NCBI RefSeq assembly: GCF_014287475.1 | Contig: NZ_JACOPF010000006.1 | Span: forward strand, 15,311-79,310 | Direction of reading: 5' to 3' | DNA from: Mediterraneibacter hominis | GTDB taxonomy: Bacteria > Bacillota > Clostridia > Lachnospirales > Lachnospiraceae | DNA: 64,000 bases | Part shown: piece after piece, positions 52,771-62,341 of the stretch | Numbering within the stretch: the stretch's first letter is position 1 | Layout: every line of letters starts with the position of its first letter | Notes under the pieces: model-generated | Databases searched by the model: none | What the model was told of the DNA's origin: nothing | The model's input: only the letters and a program-made list of their open reading frames with translations | Made by a program: the position numbers and the translations under genes

Positions 52771-53832
52771 ATGGGCTTTATATATACAAAAGAAATGACA
52801 GAAGGTGTTAGAAGCTCCAGAAAAATATTTGGAATTCCTGTATATAAAAGAGAGGATAGTAAAGATGGGGCTGTAAAAAGAAAGTATTTTATGGGAATAT
52901 GGAGTACTTTTTCAGATAGGTACCAAAAGTGCTACTATTTTTTGGGGCTTCGGATTTTAAAAAGAAAAAATTTAAGTGGCTGGAACTATGAACAGGATAA
53001 ACAGCTGAAAAATCTAGAAAATATCGTAAACGAACAGAGGAATGAAATACAAAATGTACTAAAATCAATTGGTCAGATGCATAATAAATTAAATAAAATT
53101 TATGCTGAGACTAGTAACGTAAAAACATTGATTCAGTGTCAGGAACTACATAAACAAACTTTTGGGCCGTATAAAAACTCTATGTTAGGACGGACTGTTG
53201 TTCTTGTGGCTTCAGGACCGACAGTAAAGTACCATCAGCCTATACAAGAAGCTATCTATGTAGGAGTAAATAACGCGTGTGCACTTGAAAATGTCAAGTT
53301 TGATTATCTGTTTTGCCAGGATTTTTATATGGATGAAGAAAAAAGAAAGAATATTGCTCTATATAGAGGAGATAAATGCAAAAAATTTTTTGGTAGGATT
53401 CCAGACAGACGTATGGAACATTGTAGAACGACACCAGGAGCTCAGCATGTAAGGAGGGCACCACGGTATTTGGTAGATATGGCGAAAGCAGAAGAATATT
53501 ATGTATACGACTATCAAATGAGCAATATTGCGTATGACATTGAACTGGAACCTCTGCATCCAGGAGGAATTGCATTCAGTGCAATGCAGTTTATACTGCA
53601 TTGTCATCCTGAAAAGATTTATATAGTAGGTTGTGACTGTTCTTCTGGATTTTTTTATCAATCGGATATTACATTTGACAATTCATGGATGGTTAAGATA
53701 TGGAAAGAATTTAAAATATATATTGATGAATTATATCCTGACATAAAAATTATTTCTTTGAATCCAGTCGGACTAAGAGGGATTTTTGAAGACCATTATA
53801 CAGAAGAATACCTAGAGGAGGTAGAAATTTAG
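52771..53832 (+). CDS. Putative transferase, DUF115/GT42-like fold, with N-terminal coiled coil
   Basis: A 353-residue protein. Residues ~75-115 are a probable coiled coil. The following ~220 residues begin with a glycine-rich loop (VVLVASGPTVKYHQP), then IYVGVNNACAL, DYLFCQDFYM and a late IYIVGCDCSSGFFYQSDITFD. The order of a nucleotide-type loop, a CQD-type strand and a late GxDxxxG-like loop resembles GT42 sialyltransferases and DUF115 proteins, but this is pattern recognition only. It is a clear paralogue of 62,342, which lacks the first ~95 residues. With a CMP-sugar synthetase next door, a CMP-sugar transferase role is plausible. Confidence 0.6.
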   Translation: MGFIYTKEMTEGVRSSRKIFGIPVYKREDSKDGAVKRKYFMGIWSTFSDRYQKCYYFLGLRILKRKNLSGWNYEQDKQLKNLENIVNEQRNEIQNVLKSIGQMHNKLNKIYAETSNVKTLIQCQELHKQTFGPYKNSMLGRTVVLVASGPTVKYHQPIQEAIYVGVNNACALENVKFDYLFCQDFYMDEEKRKNIALYRGDKCKKFFGRIPDRRMEHCRTTPGAQHVRRAPRYLVDMAKAEEYYVYDYQMSNIAYDIELEPLHPGGIAFSAMQFILHCHPEKIYIVGCDCSSGFFYQSDITFDNSWMVKIWKEFKIYIDELYPDIKIISLNPVGLRGIFEDHYTEEYLEEVEI

Positions 53833-53835
53833 AGT

Positions 53836-55455
53836 ATGGAAAATTTAAAAATAAAAAGTTCATTTATTTTAGATTGTACATTACGTGACGGCGGATATTG
53901 TAACGAATGGAAATTTGGAAAAGGAAACATAAAAAAGATTATTGGCAGCCTCGTTTCCGCTAAGATCGATTTTATAGAATGTGGTTTTCTTAAAAATAAT
54001 TTTCAATACGATGATAATGCAACAAATTTTGAGAATATAGAACAGATTATTCCATATATTGGGAAAAAAGATAATACGAAACTCTATCTTGCAATGGTAA
54101 ATTATGGACAATTCGATATATCTACCTTACCTGTGTACGATGGTACATCTATTGATGGGATTAGAGTGGCATTCCATAAAAAGGATGTTAAAGAAGCAAT
54201 TGAATGGTGTGCCCAAATAAAGGAAAAGGGTTACAAAGTATTTATACAGCCTATGGTTTCAATGAATTATACAGACGAAGAATTTTTAAAATTGATTCAC
54301 TGTGCAAATGAAGTAAAACCGTATGCTTTTTATATAGTGGATAGCTTTGGAGTAATGAAAAAGAATAATTTAATTCGTCTTTTTTATCTGGTAGAGAATA
54401 ACTTGGATAAAGATATATTAATAGGGTACCATGCACATAATAATATGCAGCTTGCATACTCAAACGCGCAGGCATTGTTGGAAGTACATTCTATTCATAG
54501 TTTGATTATAGACTCAAGTGTATATGGAATGGGGCGGGGAGCCGGAAATTTAAATACGGAATTGATAACAGAATATTTAAATGAGAATTTTGGGAAGGCA
54601 TACAGGCTAGAACCTCTGCTCAGGATTATAGACAGTGTATTAAGTCATTTTTATAGGCAGACTCCTTGGGGATATTCACTTCCAAATTATTTGTCGGCAA
54701 AGCACAACAGCCATCCTAATTATGCTAGTTATTTAGATGATAGAAAGACATTGACAGTCGAAAACATAAATGATGTGTTTTATCTGATGGACGAGGAAAA
54801 GAAAAATAATTACGATGAAAAATATATAGAGTCTTTATATTTTCAGTATTTAGATAGGAAGGCTGGGCGTGAGGGGCTATTTACGCTGGAATATTTATTA
54901 AAAGGAAAAGAAATTGTAATTATTGCTCCGGGAAAGTCTGTAAAGGAAGAAAAGGAAACAGTAATTGAATGGGCGGAAAAAAAGGAGTTTGTGTCGATAA
55001 GCGTAAATTTTGCATATGAGTATTACGATACAGATTTTATATTTGTAAGCAATGTACGCAGATATAAAGAGCTAGACAAAAAATTTAAAGGGAAATGGAT
55101 TGTTACCACGAATGTTGAATGTGCGGAATCTGCTATTGAAGTGGGATATAAAAATTTGTTAAATGAGACGGATTGCGTTCGTGACAATGCAGTTTTAATG
55201 TTGATAAGGTTATTAATTATATCAAAAGTTAAGAGAATTTATATCGCAGGGGTTGATGGGTATAGTATGGACAAGGATAGTAATTATATAAATCCAGATA
55301 TGGACAATATTAACAGTAGAAAAATATATAAAGCTGTTAATACAGGAGTGCTACAGGTTTTAAAAAAATATGCGAAAGAAGTAGATTTACGGTTTATTAC
55401 GAACGAAAGATATATTCCATTTAGTGAAATAAATAGAGGGAAAAATTATGAATAA
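53836..55455 (+). CDS. Fusion: DRE-TIM aldolase domain plus DUF115/GT42-like C-terminal domain
   Basis: A 539-residue bifunctional protein. Residues 8-340 form a DRE-TIM aldolase of the 4-hydroxy-2-oxovalerate aldolase type. The catalytic Arg-Asp pair is R17-D18 in LDCTLRDGGY, and the metal histidines are H199 and H201 in GYHAHNN; GMGRGAGNLNTE matches the family's C-terminal strand. Residues ~357-539 form a second domain with a loop IVIIAPGKSV, SVNFAYEYYDTDFIFVSN and IYIAGVDGYSMD, reminiscent of the putative transferases at 52,771 and 62,342. Such aldolases join or split pyruvate and an aldehyde, which would give a 2-keto acid suitable for the adjacent KdsB-like enzyme. Confidence 0.75.
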   Translation: MENLKIKSSFILDCTLRDGGYCNEWKFGKGNIKKIIGSLVSAKIDFIECGFLKNNFQYDDNATNFENIEQIIPYIGKKDNTKLYLAMVNYGQFDISTLPVYDGTSIDGIRVAFHKKDVKEAIEWCAQIKEKGYKVFIQPMVSMNYTDEEFLKLIHCANEVKPYAFYIVDSFGVMKKNNLIRLFYLVENNLDKDILIGYHAHNNMQLAYSNAQALLEVHSIHSLIIDSSVYGMGRGAGNLNTELITEYLNENFGKAYRLEPLLRIIDSVLSHFYRQTPWGYSLPNYLSAKHNSHPNYASYLDDRKTLTVENINDVFYLMDEEKKNNYDEKYIESLYFQYLDRKAGREGLFTLEYLLKGKEIVIIAPGKSVKEEKETVIEWAEKKEFVSISVNFAYEYYDTDFIFVSNVRRYKELDKKFKGKWIVTTNVECAESAIEVGYKNLLNETDCVRDNAVLMLIRLLIISKVKRIYIAGVDGYSMDKDSNYINPDMDNINSRKIYKAVNTGVLQVLKKYAKEVDLRFITNERYIPFSEINRGKNYE

Positions 55456-57313
55456 TTTAAAGATAACTGTTCCAGAAAAGAAAGAAATTTTGGAATTTGC
55501 CGTAGAATCTGAGATGTATAAAAAAATTCCAGTTGATATATACGAAAACAATCTAGATTTAAAAGAGTATTATTTCCGATATGGTTATTTGTGTGTTTTC
55601 CATTATACATGGAAAAATGTAGATGCAGATTATAAAGGTGTATACCTCGATTCGCAATACTTTACTTTTTCAGAAAAGTCACATGCTCCAGTAGAAAATT
55701 ATATGTATTTGAATCAAGAGGCTGTAGAAAAATACTGCTTGAACAATGAGGAATTATACCAGCATGCCATTAAGAAAGCGGATGGAATAATCAACTACAA
55801 AAAAGAAGCAGCAGCACCGTGTAAAGAGATTGCAAGGAGACATTTATTTCTAGATAGAAACCAAAATGTGGATAAGCAGACAATTCAGGAATGCATGAAA
55901 ATAGTCAAAATGTTATATCCCAATATATATGGAACCGTAGAAGAATACTTTAATGGGAATAATTGGATAAATGGTTATAGTTTTATATTGCGGAACGATA
56001 TATTTAACGAATTAGCAGAATGGGTATTCAACATATTAAATGTTTTATCAAGAAAATACTCAGGTAAGACATCCAGTATCCTTCTGAACGTGAATCTTGA
56101 ACAAATAGGCTATTTACTAATTGAAAGCTATTTATATTTTATGATGGAGACAGGGAAATATAATTTAAAAGAGGCAAATTTGGTGAATTTTATTCATACC
56201 TCTAAGGAAGAAAGTATTTGCCCAGCCTTTTCAGAAAATAATATTTCTATACTGTTGGTCTCTAGTGAATATTATATGCCATATACAGTTACCTGTATTT
56301 GGTCCATTATAGAGAATATGTCGCCATATTATAATTATGATATTTTGGTTATGCAAAGCAGTCTGTCGGATGAAAGTAAAAAAATACTGAAGGAAATGTG
56401 TGAGAATATTTCTAATTTAGAAATACGTCCAGTAGACTTGAAACGACATTTATTCAAATATAAGCTCAACGTGAGTGAAAGAATTACAAAAGATATTTTT
56501 TATAGAACTATCGCTCCATTTGTATTAACAAATTATGAAAAGATGGTAGTTTTAGACACGGACTTAGTAGTAAATAGAGATATTGCAAAATTATACAGTA
56601 TGGATTTGGAAGAGTATTGCGTAGCAGCAACCAGAGATATTGTAATTGCAGGTTTTCTAAATGGAGCGAATAAAACGGAACAAGAATACTATTTTAATGA
56701 GTGTGTTTTAAGCAATCCATTTGATTATATCAATACAGGGGTTATGGTACAGAACTACACAAAAATTCGGGAAAAATATGAATGTCAAAAATTTATGAAA
56801 TTTTTCCAGGAAAAAGTATATCATGTTCAAGAGCAAGATTGCATGAATCTTTTGCTGGACGGTGAGATTAAATTTATTGATATTAGATGGAATGTAAATT
56901 CTTATAATTATTCCAGAAAAAAATATACCATCGAAAATGCTCCTCGTGAAAGATATCTGGAATATTTAGAAGCAAGAAAAAATCCATATATTATGCACTG
57001 GCCAGGTTCTGTAAAGCCTTGGGACACTCCGGATGTAGACATGGCACGCTATTTTTGGAAATATGCGAGAAAAGCTCCGTTATATGAAGTAGTATTGCTA
57101 AGATTGATTAAAGGAGAAACTGGAAAAGCAATTCAAAAGCATGAGAAGGAGATAGAAAAAGTAAAAACTGTTGCGGCATATACAGACAGTGTAGATGAGA
57201 GTTCAGAAGACATAAAAAAGCTGAATGTTAGACTGTTTCCATATAATTCGCGCAGGCGTAACTTCATAAGCAAGATATATCATAGATATATTATAAAATC
57301 AGGAAAGTGGTAA
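55448..57313 (+). CDS. Fusion: DUF4422 glycosyltransferase-like domain plus GT8 glycosyltransferase
   Basis: A 621-residue protein. The first ~245 residues match the DUF4422 pattern (aromatic HYTWKN segment, NGYSFILRNDIFNELAEW near 180), a domain of capsular glycosyltransferases. About 262-600 is a GT8 domain starting ISILLVSSEYYMPYT, with the metal-binding DTD at D370-D372 in VVLDTDLVV, NTGVMVQN and HWPGSVKPW near the end. It probably adds one or two sugars per repeat unit. It starts 8 bases inside the upstream gene. The C-terminus is basic. Confidence 0.82.
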   Translation: MNNLKITVPEKKEILEFAVESEMYKKIPVDIYENNLDLKEYYFRYGYLCVFHYTWKNVDADYKGVYLDSQYFTFSEKSHAPVENYMYLNQEAVEKYCLNNEELYQHAIKKADGIINYKKEAAAPCKEIARRHLFLDRNQNVDKQTIQECMKIVKMLYPNIYGTVEEYFNGNNWINGYSFILRNDIFNELAEWVFNILNVLSRKYSGKTSSILLNVNLEQIGYLLIESYLYFMMETGKYNLKEANLVNFIHTSKEESICPAFSENNISILLVSSEYYMPYTVTCIWSIIENMSPYYNYDILVMQSSLSDESKKILKEMCENISNLEIRPVDLKRHLFKYKLNVSERITKDIFYRTIAPFVLTNYEKMVVLDTDLVVNRDIAKLYSMDLEEYCVAATRDIVIAGFLNGANKTEQEYYFNECVLSNPFDYINTGVMVQNYTKIREKYECQKFMKFFQEKVYHVQEQDCMNLLLDGEIKFIDIRWNVNSYNYSRKKYTIENAPRERYLEYLEARKNPYIMHWPGSVKPWDTPDVDMARYFWKYARKAPLYEVVLLRLIKGETGKAIQKHEKEIEKVKTVAAYTDSVDESSEDIKKLNVRLFPYNSRRRNFISKIYHRYIIKSGKW

Positions 57314-57330
57314 TTTTAAAGGAAGAAAAA

Positions 57331-58359
57331 ATGGACGGACTGACGATTACAAAATGTACAGGTTATACAGAATGTCAGCAGTTATTACAGGATAACGAAT
57401 TTAAAGAAATTTTAGAAATGTCGCCTACAGAAGCAGAATTTTTATTCTATATAATTAAAAAATTTAATCCTAAAAACCTGCTGGAGATAGGAATTGCAGC
57501 AGGCGGTTCCTCATTACTGCTACTTGAAGCGATAAAAAATCAAAAAGATGCTGTTTTATATTCTATAGACTGCTGTAATCTGTATTACCGAGACAAAAGC
57601 TTAAAAACGGGTTATTTTGCCAAGAGGAAAATAGGATCTACAGATAAATGGAAGATATATACTGGTGGACTAGCATACGAATATATGGATACTTTTGATA
57701 AAAAGTTTGATTTTGTATTATTAGATACCCGTCATATGAATCCTGGAGAACTACTTGATTTTCTGATGGTTTACCCATATATGAGTGAGAATGCGGTACT
57801 GGTTTTGCATGATACAGCTATGCATACACTAGCCATAGAAATGCAAAGATCGATAACAAATTGTTTATTAATGAGTGCAATAAATGGCGAAAAATATATT
57901 CCGGAAACATATGAGCCAGTTTATTTTCCGTCAAAGCATCCGACAGAAAGATTACATGTAAATAAAAGATGTGTCCCTAATATTGGAGCAATAAAAATAG
58001 ACAACAAATTGAAAAATAATATATACAACGTTTTTAATTTATTAAGTCTGCCATGGTATTATTTTCCAGAAACTGAAAAGTTGTCTGAAATTGGAACGTT
58101 TTTGCAAAAACATTATGATAAAAAATATATTACTTTATATGAAAGTACAGTTAATTATCAATTGCAGGTGAAAACTATCAAAGAGGAGATAAAAAATACA
58201 GAGAATTCATATCAGCAGATGAAACGGGAAATTATAAAGATGAAGAATTCAATAAATAAATTAGAACGAGAATATTTAAAAAAAGAATTTGATGGTTTGT
58301 CTGAAAAAATAGAAAAGTTACAGGCTTCTGTAAACTTAATAGAAAGGAAGTCAATATAA
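57331..58359 (+). CDS. Class I SAM-dependent methyltransferase with C-terminal coiled coil
   Basis: A 342-residue protein. The SAM-binding glycine loop is LLEIGIAAGGSS near residue 50, followed by VLYSIDCC (acidic end of strand 2) and FDFVLLDTRH, the pattern of Methyltransf_24/cephalosporin-hydroxylase-like enzymes. The last ~75 residues are a Lys/Glu heptad-rich coiled coil. It probably O-methylates a sugar of the polymer or its terminus. Coiled-coil methyltransferases can also act as chain-length rulers, which is speculation here. Start at ATG 57331 with AAAGGAAG before it; a GTG at 57307 overlaps the upstream stop and is less likely. Confidence 0.75.
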   Translation: MDGLTITKCTGYTECQQLLQDNEFKEILEMSPTEAEFLFYIIKKFNPKNLLEIGIAAGGSSLLLLEAIKNQKDAVLYSIDCCNLYYRDKSLKTGYFAKRKIGSTDKWKIYTGGLAYEYMDTFDKKFDFVLLDTRHMNPGELLDFLMVYPYMSENAVLVLHDTAMHTLAIEMQRSITNCLLMSAINGEKYIPETYEPVYFPSKHPTERLHVNKRCVPNIGAIKIDNKLKNNIYNVFNLLSLPWYYFPETEKLSEIGTFLQKHYDKKYITLYESTVNYQLQVKTIKEEIKNTENSYQQMKREIIKMKNSINKLEREYLKKEFDGLSEKIEKLQASVNLIERKSI

Positions 58360-58403
58360 AATATAAGAAAAACAGAAAGAAAAAATGCAATAGGAGGATA
58401 GTG

Positions 58404-59183
58404 ATGAAAGTAGTAATATTGGCAGGGGGATTTGGAACGCGAATTAGCGAAGAATCTCATTTAAAGCCAAAACCAATGATTGAGATAGGTGGACAGCCGA
58501 TTTTATGGCACATTATGAAAGAGTATGCTTATTATGGTTTTAATGAGTTTATTATATGTGCAGGATATAAACAACAAGTTATCAAAGAATACTTTGCTAA
58601 TTATTATTTGCATCGTTCAGATATTACATTTGATTTTTTGCACCAAAATGAGAAGAAGATTCACAGTAATGTAGCAGAACCTTGGAAAGTCACAATTGTG
58701 GATACAGGGTTAAATACAATGACAGGAGGAAGAATAAAAAGAATAAGAGAGTATATTGGTAATGAAACCTTTATGCTTACCTATGGCGACGGGGTATGTG
58801 ATTTGAATATTTTAGATTTAACTGCATATCACAAAAAGGGTGGAAAACTTGCAACAATGACGGCTATTTTGCCAGGGGGACGTTTTGGTACTTTATCTAT
58901 CGGGAAGGATAATGTAGTAAGTCATTTTGCTGAAAAGAGAAAAGAAGATGGTGGTTGGATTAATGGCGGATACATGGTACTGGAACCAGAGATATTTAAT
59001 TATATTGAGGGAGATTTTACTACATTTGAAAGAGAACCGTTGGAACGGTTATCAGCAGAAGGACAGCTTCAGGCGTATAAGTATGATGGGTTTTGGCAAT
59101 GTATGGATACAATGCGAGATAAAATGTTATTAGAGGAATTGCTGGAAAAAGATGAGGCACCTTGGAAAGTGTGGGATAAATGA
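58404..59183 (+). CDS. rfbF: Glucose-1-phosphate cytidylyltransferase
   Basis: A 259-residue nucleotidyltransferase making CDP-glucose from CTP and alpha-glucose 1-phosphate. The N-terminal motif is LAGGFGTRISEESHLKPKPM, core GGFGTRISEES, which differs from UTP/dTTP enzymes and is typical of RfbF. FMLTYGDGVCD carries the metal aspartates, and WINGGYMVLEP and GFWQCMDTMRDK are family landmarks. AGGAGG precedes the start. The dehydratase gene overlaps its end by 4 bases. Confidence 0.93.
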   Translation: MKVVILAGGFGTRISEESHLKPKPMIEIGGQPILWHIMKEYAYYGFNEFIICAGYKQQVIKEYFANYYLHRSDITFDFLHQNEKKIHSNVAEPWKVTIVDTGLNTMTGGRIKRIREYIGNETFMLTYGDGVCDLNILDLTAYHKKGGKLATMTAILPGGRFGTLSIGKDNVVSHFAEKRKEDGGWINGGYMVLEPEIFNYIEGDFTTFEREPLERLSAEGQLQAYKYDGFWQCMDTMRDKMLLEELLEKDEAPWKVWDK

Positions 59184-60250
59184 ACTTGAGTTTTTACAGA
59201 GGGAAGAAGATATTGGTAACAGGACATACTGGATTTAAAGGTAGTTGGATGTGTATGTTGTTGAAAATGCAGGGGGCAGATGTGATTGGATATAGTCTGT
59301 TGCCGGAAAAGACTCCTAATTTGTTTGAGATAGCAAACATAGAAAAGGATATGACTTCTATTATAGGGGACATTCGCAATTTAAGTGTGCTGGATGAAAC
59401 GTTTGACAGATATAAGCCAGAAATTGTAATACACATGGCGGCACAGCCTCTTGTCAGAGAAAGTTATATAAATCCAGTTTATACTTATGAGACAAATGTA
59501 GTTGGAACAGTTAATATTCTGGAGGAAATACGTAGACATGATAGTGTAAAATCTTTTGTAAATGTGACAACTGATAAAGTATATAAAAATAATGAATGGG
59601 AGTGGGGATATCGTGAAAATGAAATATTGGATGGATATGATCCCTATTCTAATTCAAAATCCTGTTCAGAGCTAGTAACGAGCTCCTATAAAAGAGCTTT
59701 TTTCTTCAACAGACAAGTTGCGGTATCAACGTGCCGTGCAGGTAATGTAATCGGTGGAGGAGATTTTTCAAAAGATCGCATTATACCAGATTGTATACGT
59801 GCAATGGAACAAGGGAATAAAATTATGGTGCGTAATCCATATTCAGTTCGGCCCTATCAGCACGTATTAGAGCCAATATGTGCTTATCTAAAACTGGCAG
59901 AAGCACAATATAAAGATAAAAGCCGATATGAAGGAAGCTATAATATAGGTCCTGGGGATGAAGATTGTGTAACAACTGGAGAACTAGTAGAACTTTTTTG
60001 CCGTTCCTGGGGAAAAGGGGCTTCCTGGGAAAACATTTCTGAAAAAAATGCTCCCCATGAGGCTTCATTTTTAAAATTAGACTGTTCACATATAAAAAAG
60101 GTTTTAAAGTGGAAACCTAAATGGCATGTGAATGAGGCTGTCAGAAAAAGTGTAGAATGGGGACAGGCCTATTTAGATGGAAATGATGTAAAAGATATAA
60201 TGGCTAAACAAATCCTATCATATTTGAATGAAACTTCAGGAGAGCAGTAA
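59180..60250 (+). CDS. rfbG: CDP-glucose 4,6-dehydratase
   Basis: A 356-residue extended short-chain dehydrogenase converting CDP-glucose to CDP-4-keto-6-deoxyglucose. The NAD motif is GHTGFKGSW; MAAQPLVRESY, TTDKVYKNNEW and the catalytic YSNSKSCSE region (Tyr and Lys) follow, with RAGNVIGGGDF and RPYQHVLEP, all characteristic of RfbG. It overlaps rfbF by ATGA. The product is the branch point for 3,6-dideoxyhexoses and other CDP-6-deoxy sugars. Confidence 0.93.
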   Translation: MNLSFYRGKKILVTGHTGFKGSWMCMLLKMQGADVIGYSLLPEKTPNLFEIANIEKDMTSIIGDIRNLSVLDETFDRYKPEIVIHMAAQPLVRESYINPVYTYETNVVGTVNILEEIRRHDSVKSFVNVTTDKVYKNNEWEWGYRENEILDGYDPYSNSKSCSELVTSSYKRAFFFNRQVAVSTCRAGNVIGGGDFSKDRIIPDCIRAMEQGNKIMVRNPYSVRPYQHVLEPICAYLKLAEAQYKDKSRYEGSYNIGPGDEDCVTTGELVELFCRSWGKGASWENISEKNAPHEASFLKLDCSHIKKVLKWKPKWHVNEAVRKSVEWGQAYLDGNDVKDIMAKQILSYLNETSGEQ

Positions 60251-60252
60251 AT

Positions 60253-61170
60253 ATGAAAAAAGTTTTTATTACCGGAGCATCTGGGTTTATAGGAAAAAAT
60301 TTGATAAACAGACTTTTAGAAACAGAAGTAGAAATATATGCATTAGTTATGAAAAATGAAATAGAAAGGATACCAAAGAATAATCACTTAATTCCGGTTA
60401 TAGGTAACTTAAATGATGTGGAAGAAATAGAACACCAAATTAAGGATGTCAAGTTTGACGTAATTTTCCACTTGGCATGGGAGGGAGTAAGTACTTCTTA
60501 CAAAAATGAATTTCATATTCAGATGAAAAATATTAATTATGCTCTCAATATTATGCAGATTGCAAGAAGATATAGGTGCAAAAAAGTTATTATAACAGGT
60601 TCTGTAAGTGAATATGCATATTGTAAAAAAATCAGTAGCGACCAAATGCCTATACCGAGTGATTTTTACAGTGCCACCAAGGCAAGTGTTCATATATATT
60701 GTGACTTTTTTGCGCGGTTATATAAAGATGTTTCTCTAAACTGGACTGTGATTTCTAGTATTTACGGTCCGGGAAGAGAAGATGACAATATTCTTTCTTA
60801 TACAATTAAAGCATTACTTTATCATCAAGATACACAATATACAAAATTGGAACAAATGTGGGATTATGTATATATTGATGATGTAATTAGTGCATTGCTG
60901 TTGATAGCCAGAAAAGGAATAGCGGGAAAGATGTACCAGATTGGTAGCGGGCAAGCAAGAATGCTGAAGGAATATATTATTATGGTGAAGCAATCAATAG
61001 ATTCTGAAGCAATATTAGGAATTGGAAAAATACCATATAAAACAGAAAGAATCGATAATTCCATAGTGGACATCCGAGAATTGCAGAAAGATACAGGATA
61101 CTGTCCAGCGGTTACATTTGAAACAGGGATCGAAAAGACAATAGCATATTTTAGAAAACGGAGTGTATGA
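60253..61170 (+). CDS. NAD-dependent epimerase/dehydratase-family reductase (CDP-sugar)
   Basis: A 305-residue extended short-chain dehydrogenase. The N-terminal motif is GASGFIGKN, the catalytic serine region ITGSVSEYA, and the Tyr/Lys pair YSATKAS. Its place directly after rfbFG suggests reduction or epimerisation of the CDP-4-keto-6-deoxy sugar to the final donor. No E1/E3-type 3-dehydratase (needed for 3,6-dideoxy sugars) is present in the window, so the simplest product is a CDP-6-deoxyhexose, by inference. Confidence 0.82.
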   Translation: MKKVFITGASGFIGKNLINRLLETEVEIYALVMKNEIERIPKNNHLIPVIGNLNDVEEIEHQIKDVKFDVIFHLAWEGVSTSYKNEFHIQMKNINYALNIMQIARRYRCKKVIITGSVSEYAYCKKISSDQMPIPSDFYSATKASVHIYCDFFARLYKDVSLNWTVISSIYGPGREDDNILSYTIKALLYHQDTQYTKLEQMWDYVYIDDVISALLLIARKGIAGKMYQIGSGQARMLKEYIIMVKQSIDSEAILGIGKIPYKTERIDNSIVDIRELQKDTGYCPAVTFETGIEKTIAYFRKRSV

Positions 61171-61171
61171 A

Positions 61172-62332
61172 ATGTATGATTATTTAGTGGTGGGAACAGG
61201 CTTAAGCGGAGCTGTTGTCGGGCGTTATCTGGCGGAGCAAAAGAATGCGAAAGTACTCATGTATGAAAAACGTGGACACATAGCTGGTAATATCTATGAC
61301 TATTATGATAAGAATGGAATTATGGTTCAAAAATATGGACCTCATATATTTCATACAAGTATAAAACGCGTAGAAGAGTATGTGAAAAGATGGTGCCCAT
61401 GGAATAGTTTTTATTTGGAATGTTCTGTATATATGAACGGAAAGTATACCCCTTCTCCTTTTAATTTTTCTACAATAGATACATTTTTTTCAGCAAAAAA
61501 GGCAGAAATGATTAAAAAGCATATAGCTTTAGAATATGGCTCTCTTGATAAGGCTACAATTGTTCAAATGCTGAATAGCACAGATGCAGTTGTAAAAGAA
61601 TATGCGAAATTTTTATATGATAATGACTACCGATTATATACAGCAAAACAATGGGGGATTTCACCGGACGAGATAGACATTAGTGTATTACAGCGAGTAC
61701 CGGTTTTATTTTCTTATAAGACAGGATATTTTGATGATAGTTTCCAGGCAATGCCAGAAGGCGGGTTTACTAAATTTGTACAAAAAATTTTAAAGCATCC
61801 TAATATAACAATAAAGTGTGGTATAAATGCTGCAGAGAAGCTTTATATAGACAAAGGAAAAGTTTATACTGAGGGACATGAAGCGATACCTGTAGTTTAT
61901 ACAGGACCTTTAGACGAATTATTTGGCTATAAATATGGAAAGTTGCCTTATCGTTCACTGAGATTCGAATGGAAAACATTGGGAATAGACAGCTACCAGA
62001 AAACCCCAGTTGTAGCATATCCACAGGAACCAGGATATACAAGAATTACGGAATATAAAAAGCTTCCACCGCAACAGAAAAAAGATAAAACTACAATTGC
62101 TCTTGAATATCCTCTTCCAGTAAACGACAGTGAGGAGTTGGAACCATATTATCCGGTTCCTACAGATGAAAATAAAACACAATATTTGAAATACCGTAGA
62201 ATTACGGATTCTCTTGACAACTTTTATATCTGTGGAAGGCTTGCTGAGTATAAGTATTATAATATGGATCAGGCGATAGACCGTGCTTTTGAGGTATGTG
62301 ATATGTTAGAAAACAAAAAGAAACTATGTTAG
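61172..62332 (+). CDS. glf: UDP-galactopyranose mutase
   Basis: A 386-residue flavoenzyme converting UDP-galactopyranose to UDP-galactofuranose. The FAD motif VVGTGLSGAVVGRYLAE opens the protein. KRGHIAGNIYDY, YGPHIFHTS, LYTAKQWG and the C-terminal RLAEYKYYNMDQAI are Glf landmarks. The ATG at 61172 has GGAG 8 bases upstream and lies just after the upstream stop; a GTG at 61163 is a less likely start. It predicts galactofuranose in the polymer, with UDP-galactose supplied by GalE (39,495). Confidence 0.95.
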   Translation: MYDYLVVGTGLSGAVVGRYLAEQKNAKVLMYEKRGHIAGNIYDYYDKNGIMVQKYGPHIFHTSIKRVEEYVKRWCPWNSFYLECSVYMNGKYTPSPFNFSTIDTFFSAKKAEMIKKHIALEYGSLDKATIVQMLNSTDAVVKEYAKFLYDNDYRLYTAKQWGISPDEIDISVLQRVPVLFSYKTGYFDDSFQAMPEGGFTKFVQKILKHPNITIKCGINAAEKLYIDKGKVYTEGHEAIPVVYTGPLDELFGYKYGKLPYRSLRFEWKTLGIDSYQKTPVVAYPQEPGYTRITEYKKLPPQQKKDKTTIALEYPLPVNDSEELEPYYPVPTDENKTQYLKYRRITDSLDNFYICGRLAEYKYYNMDQAIDRAFEVCDMLENKKKLC

Positions 62333-62341
62333 GACAGGCCT

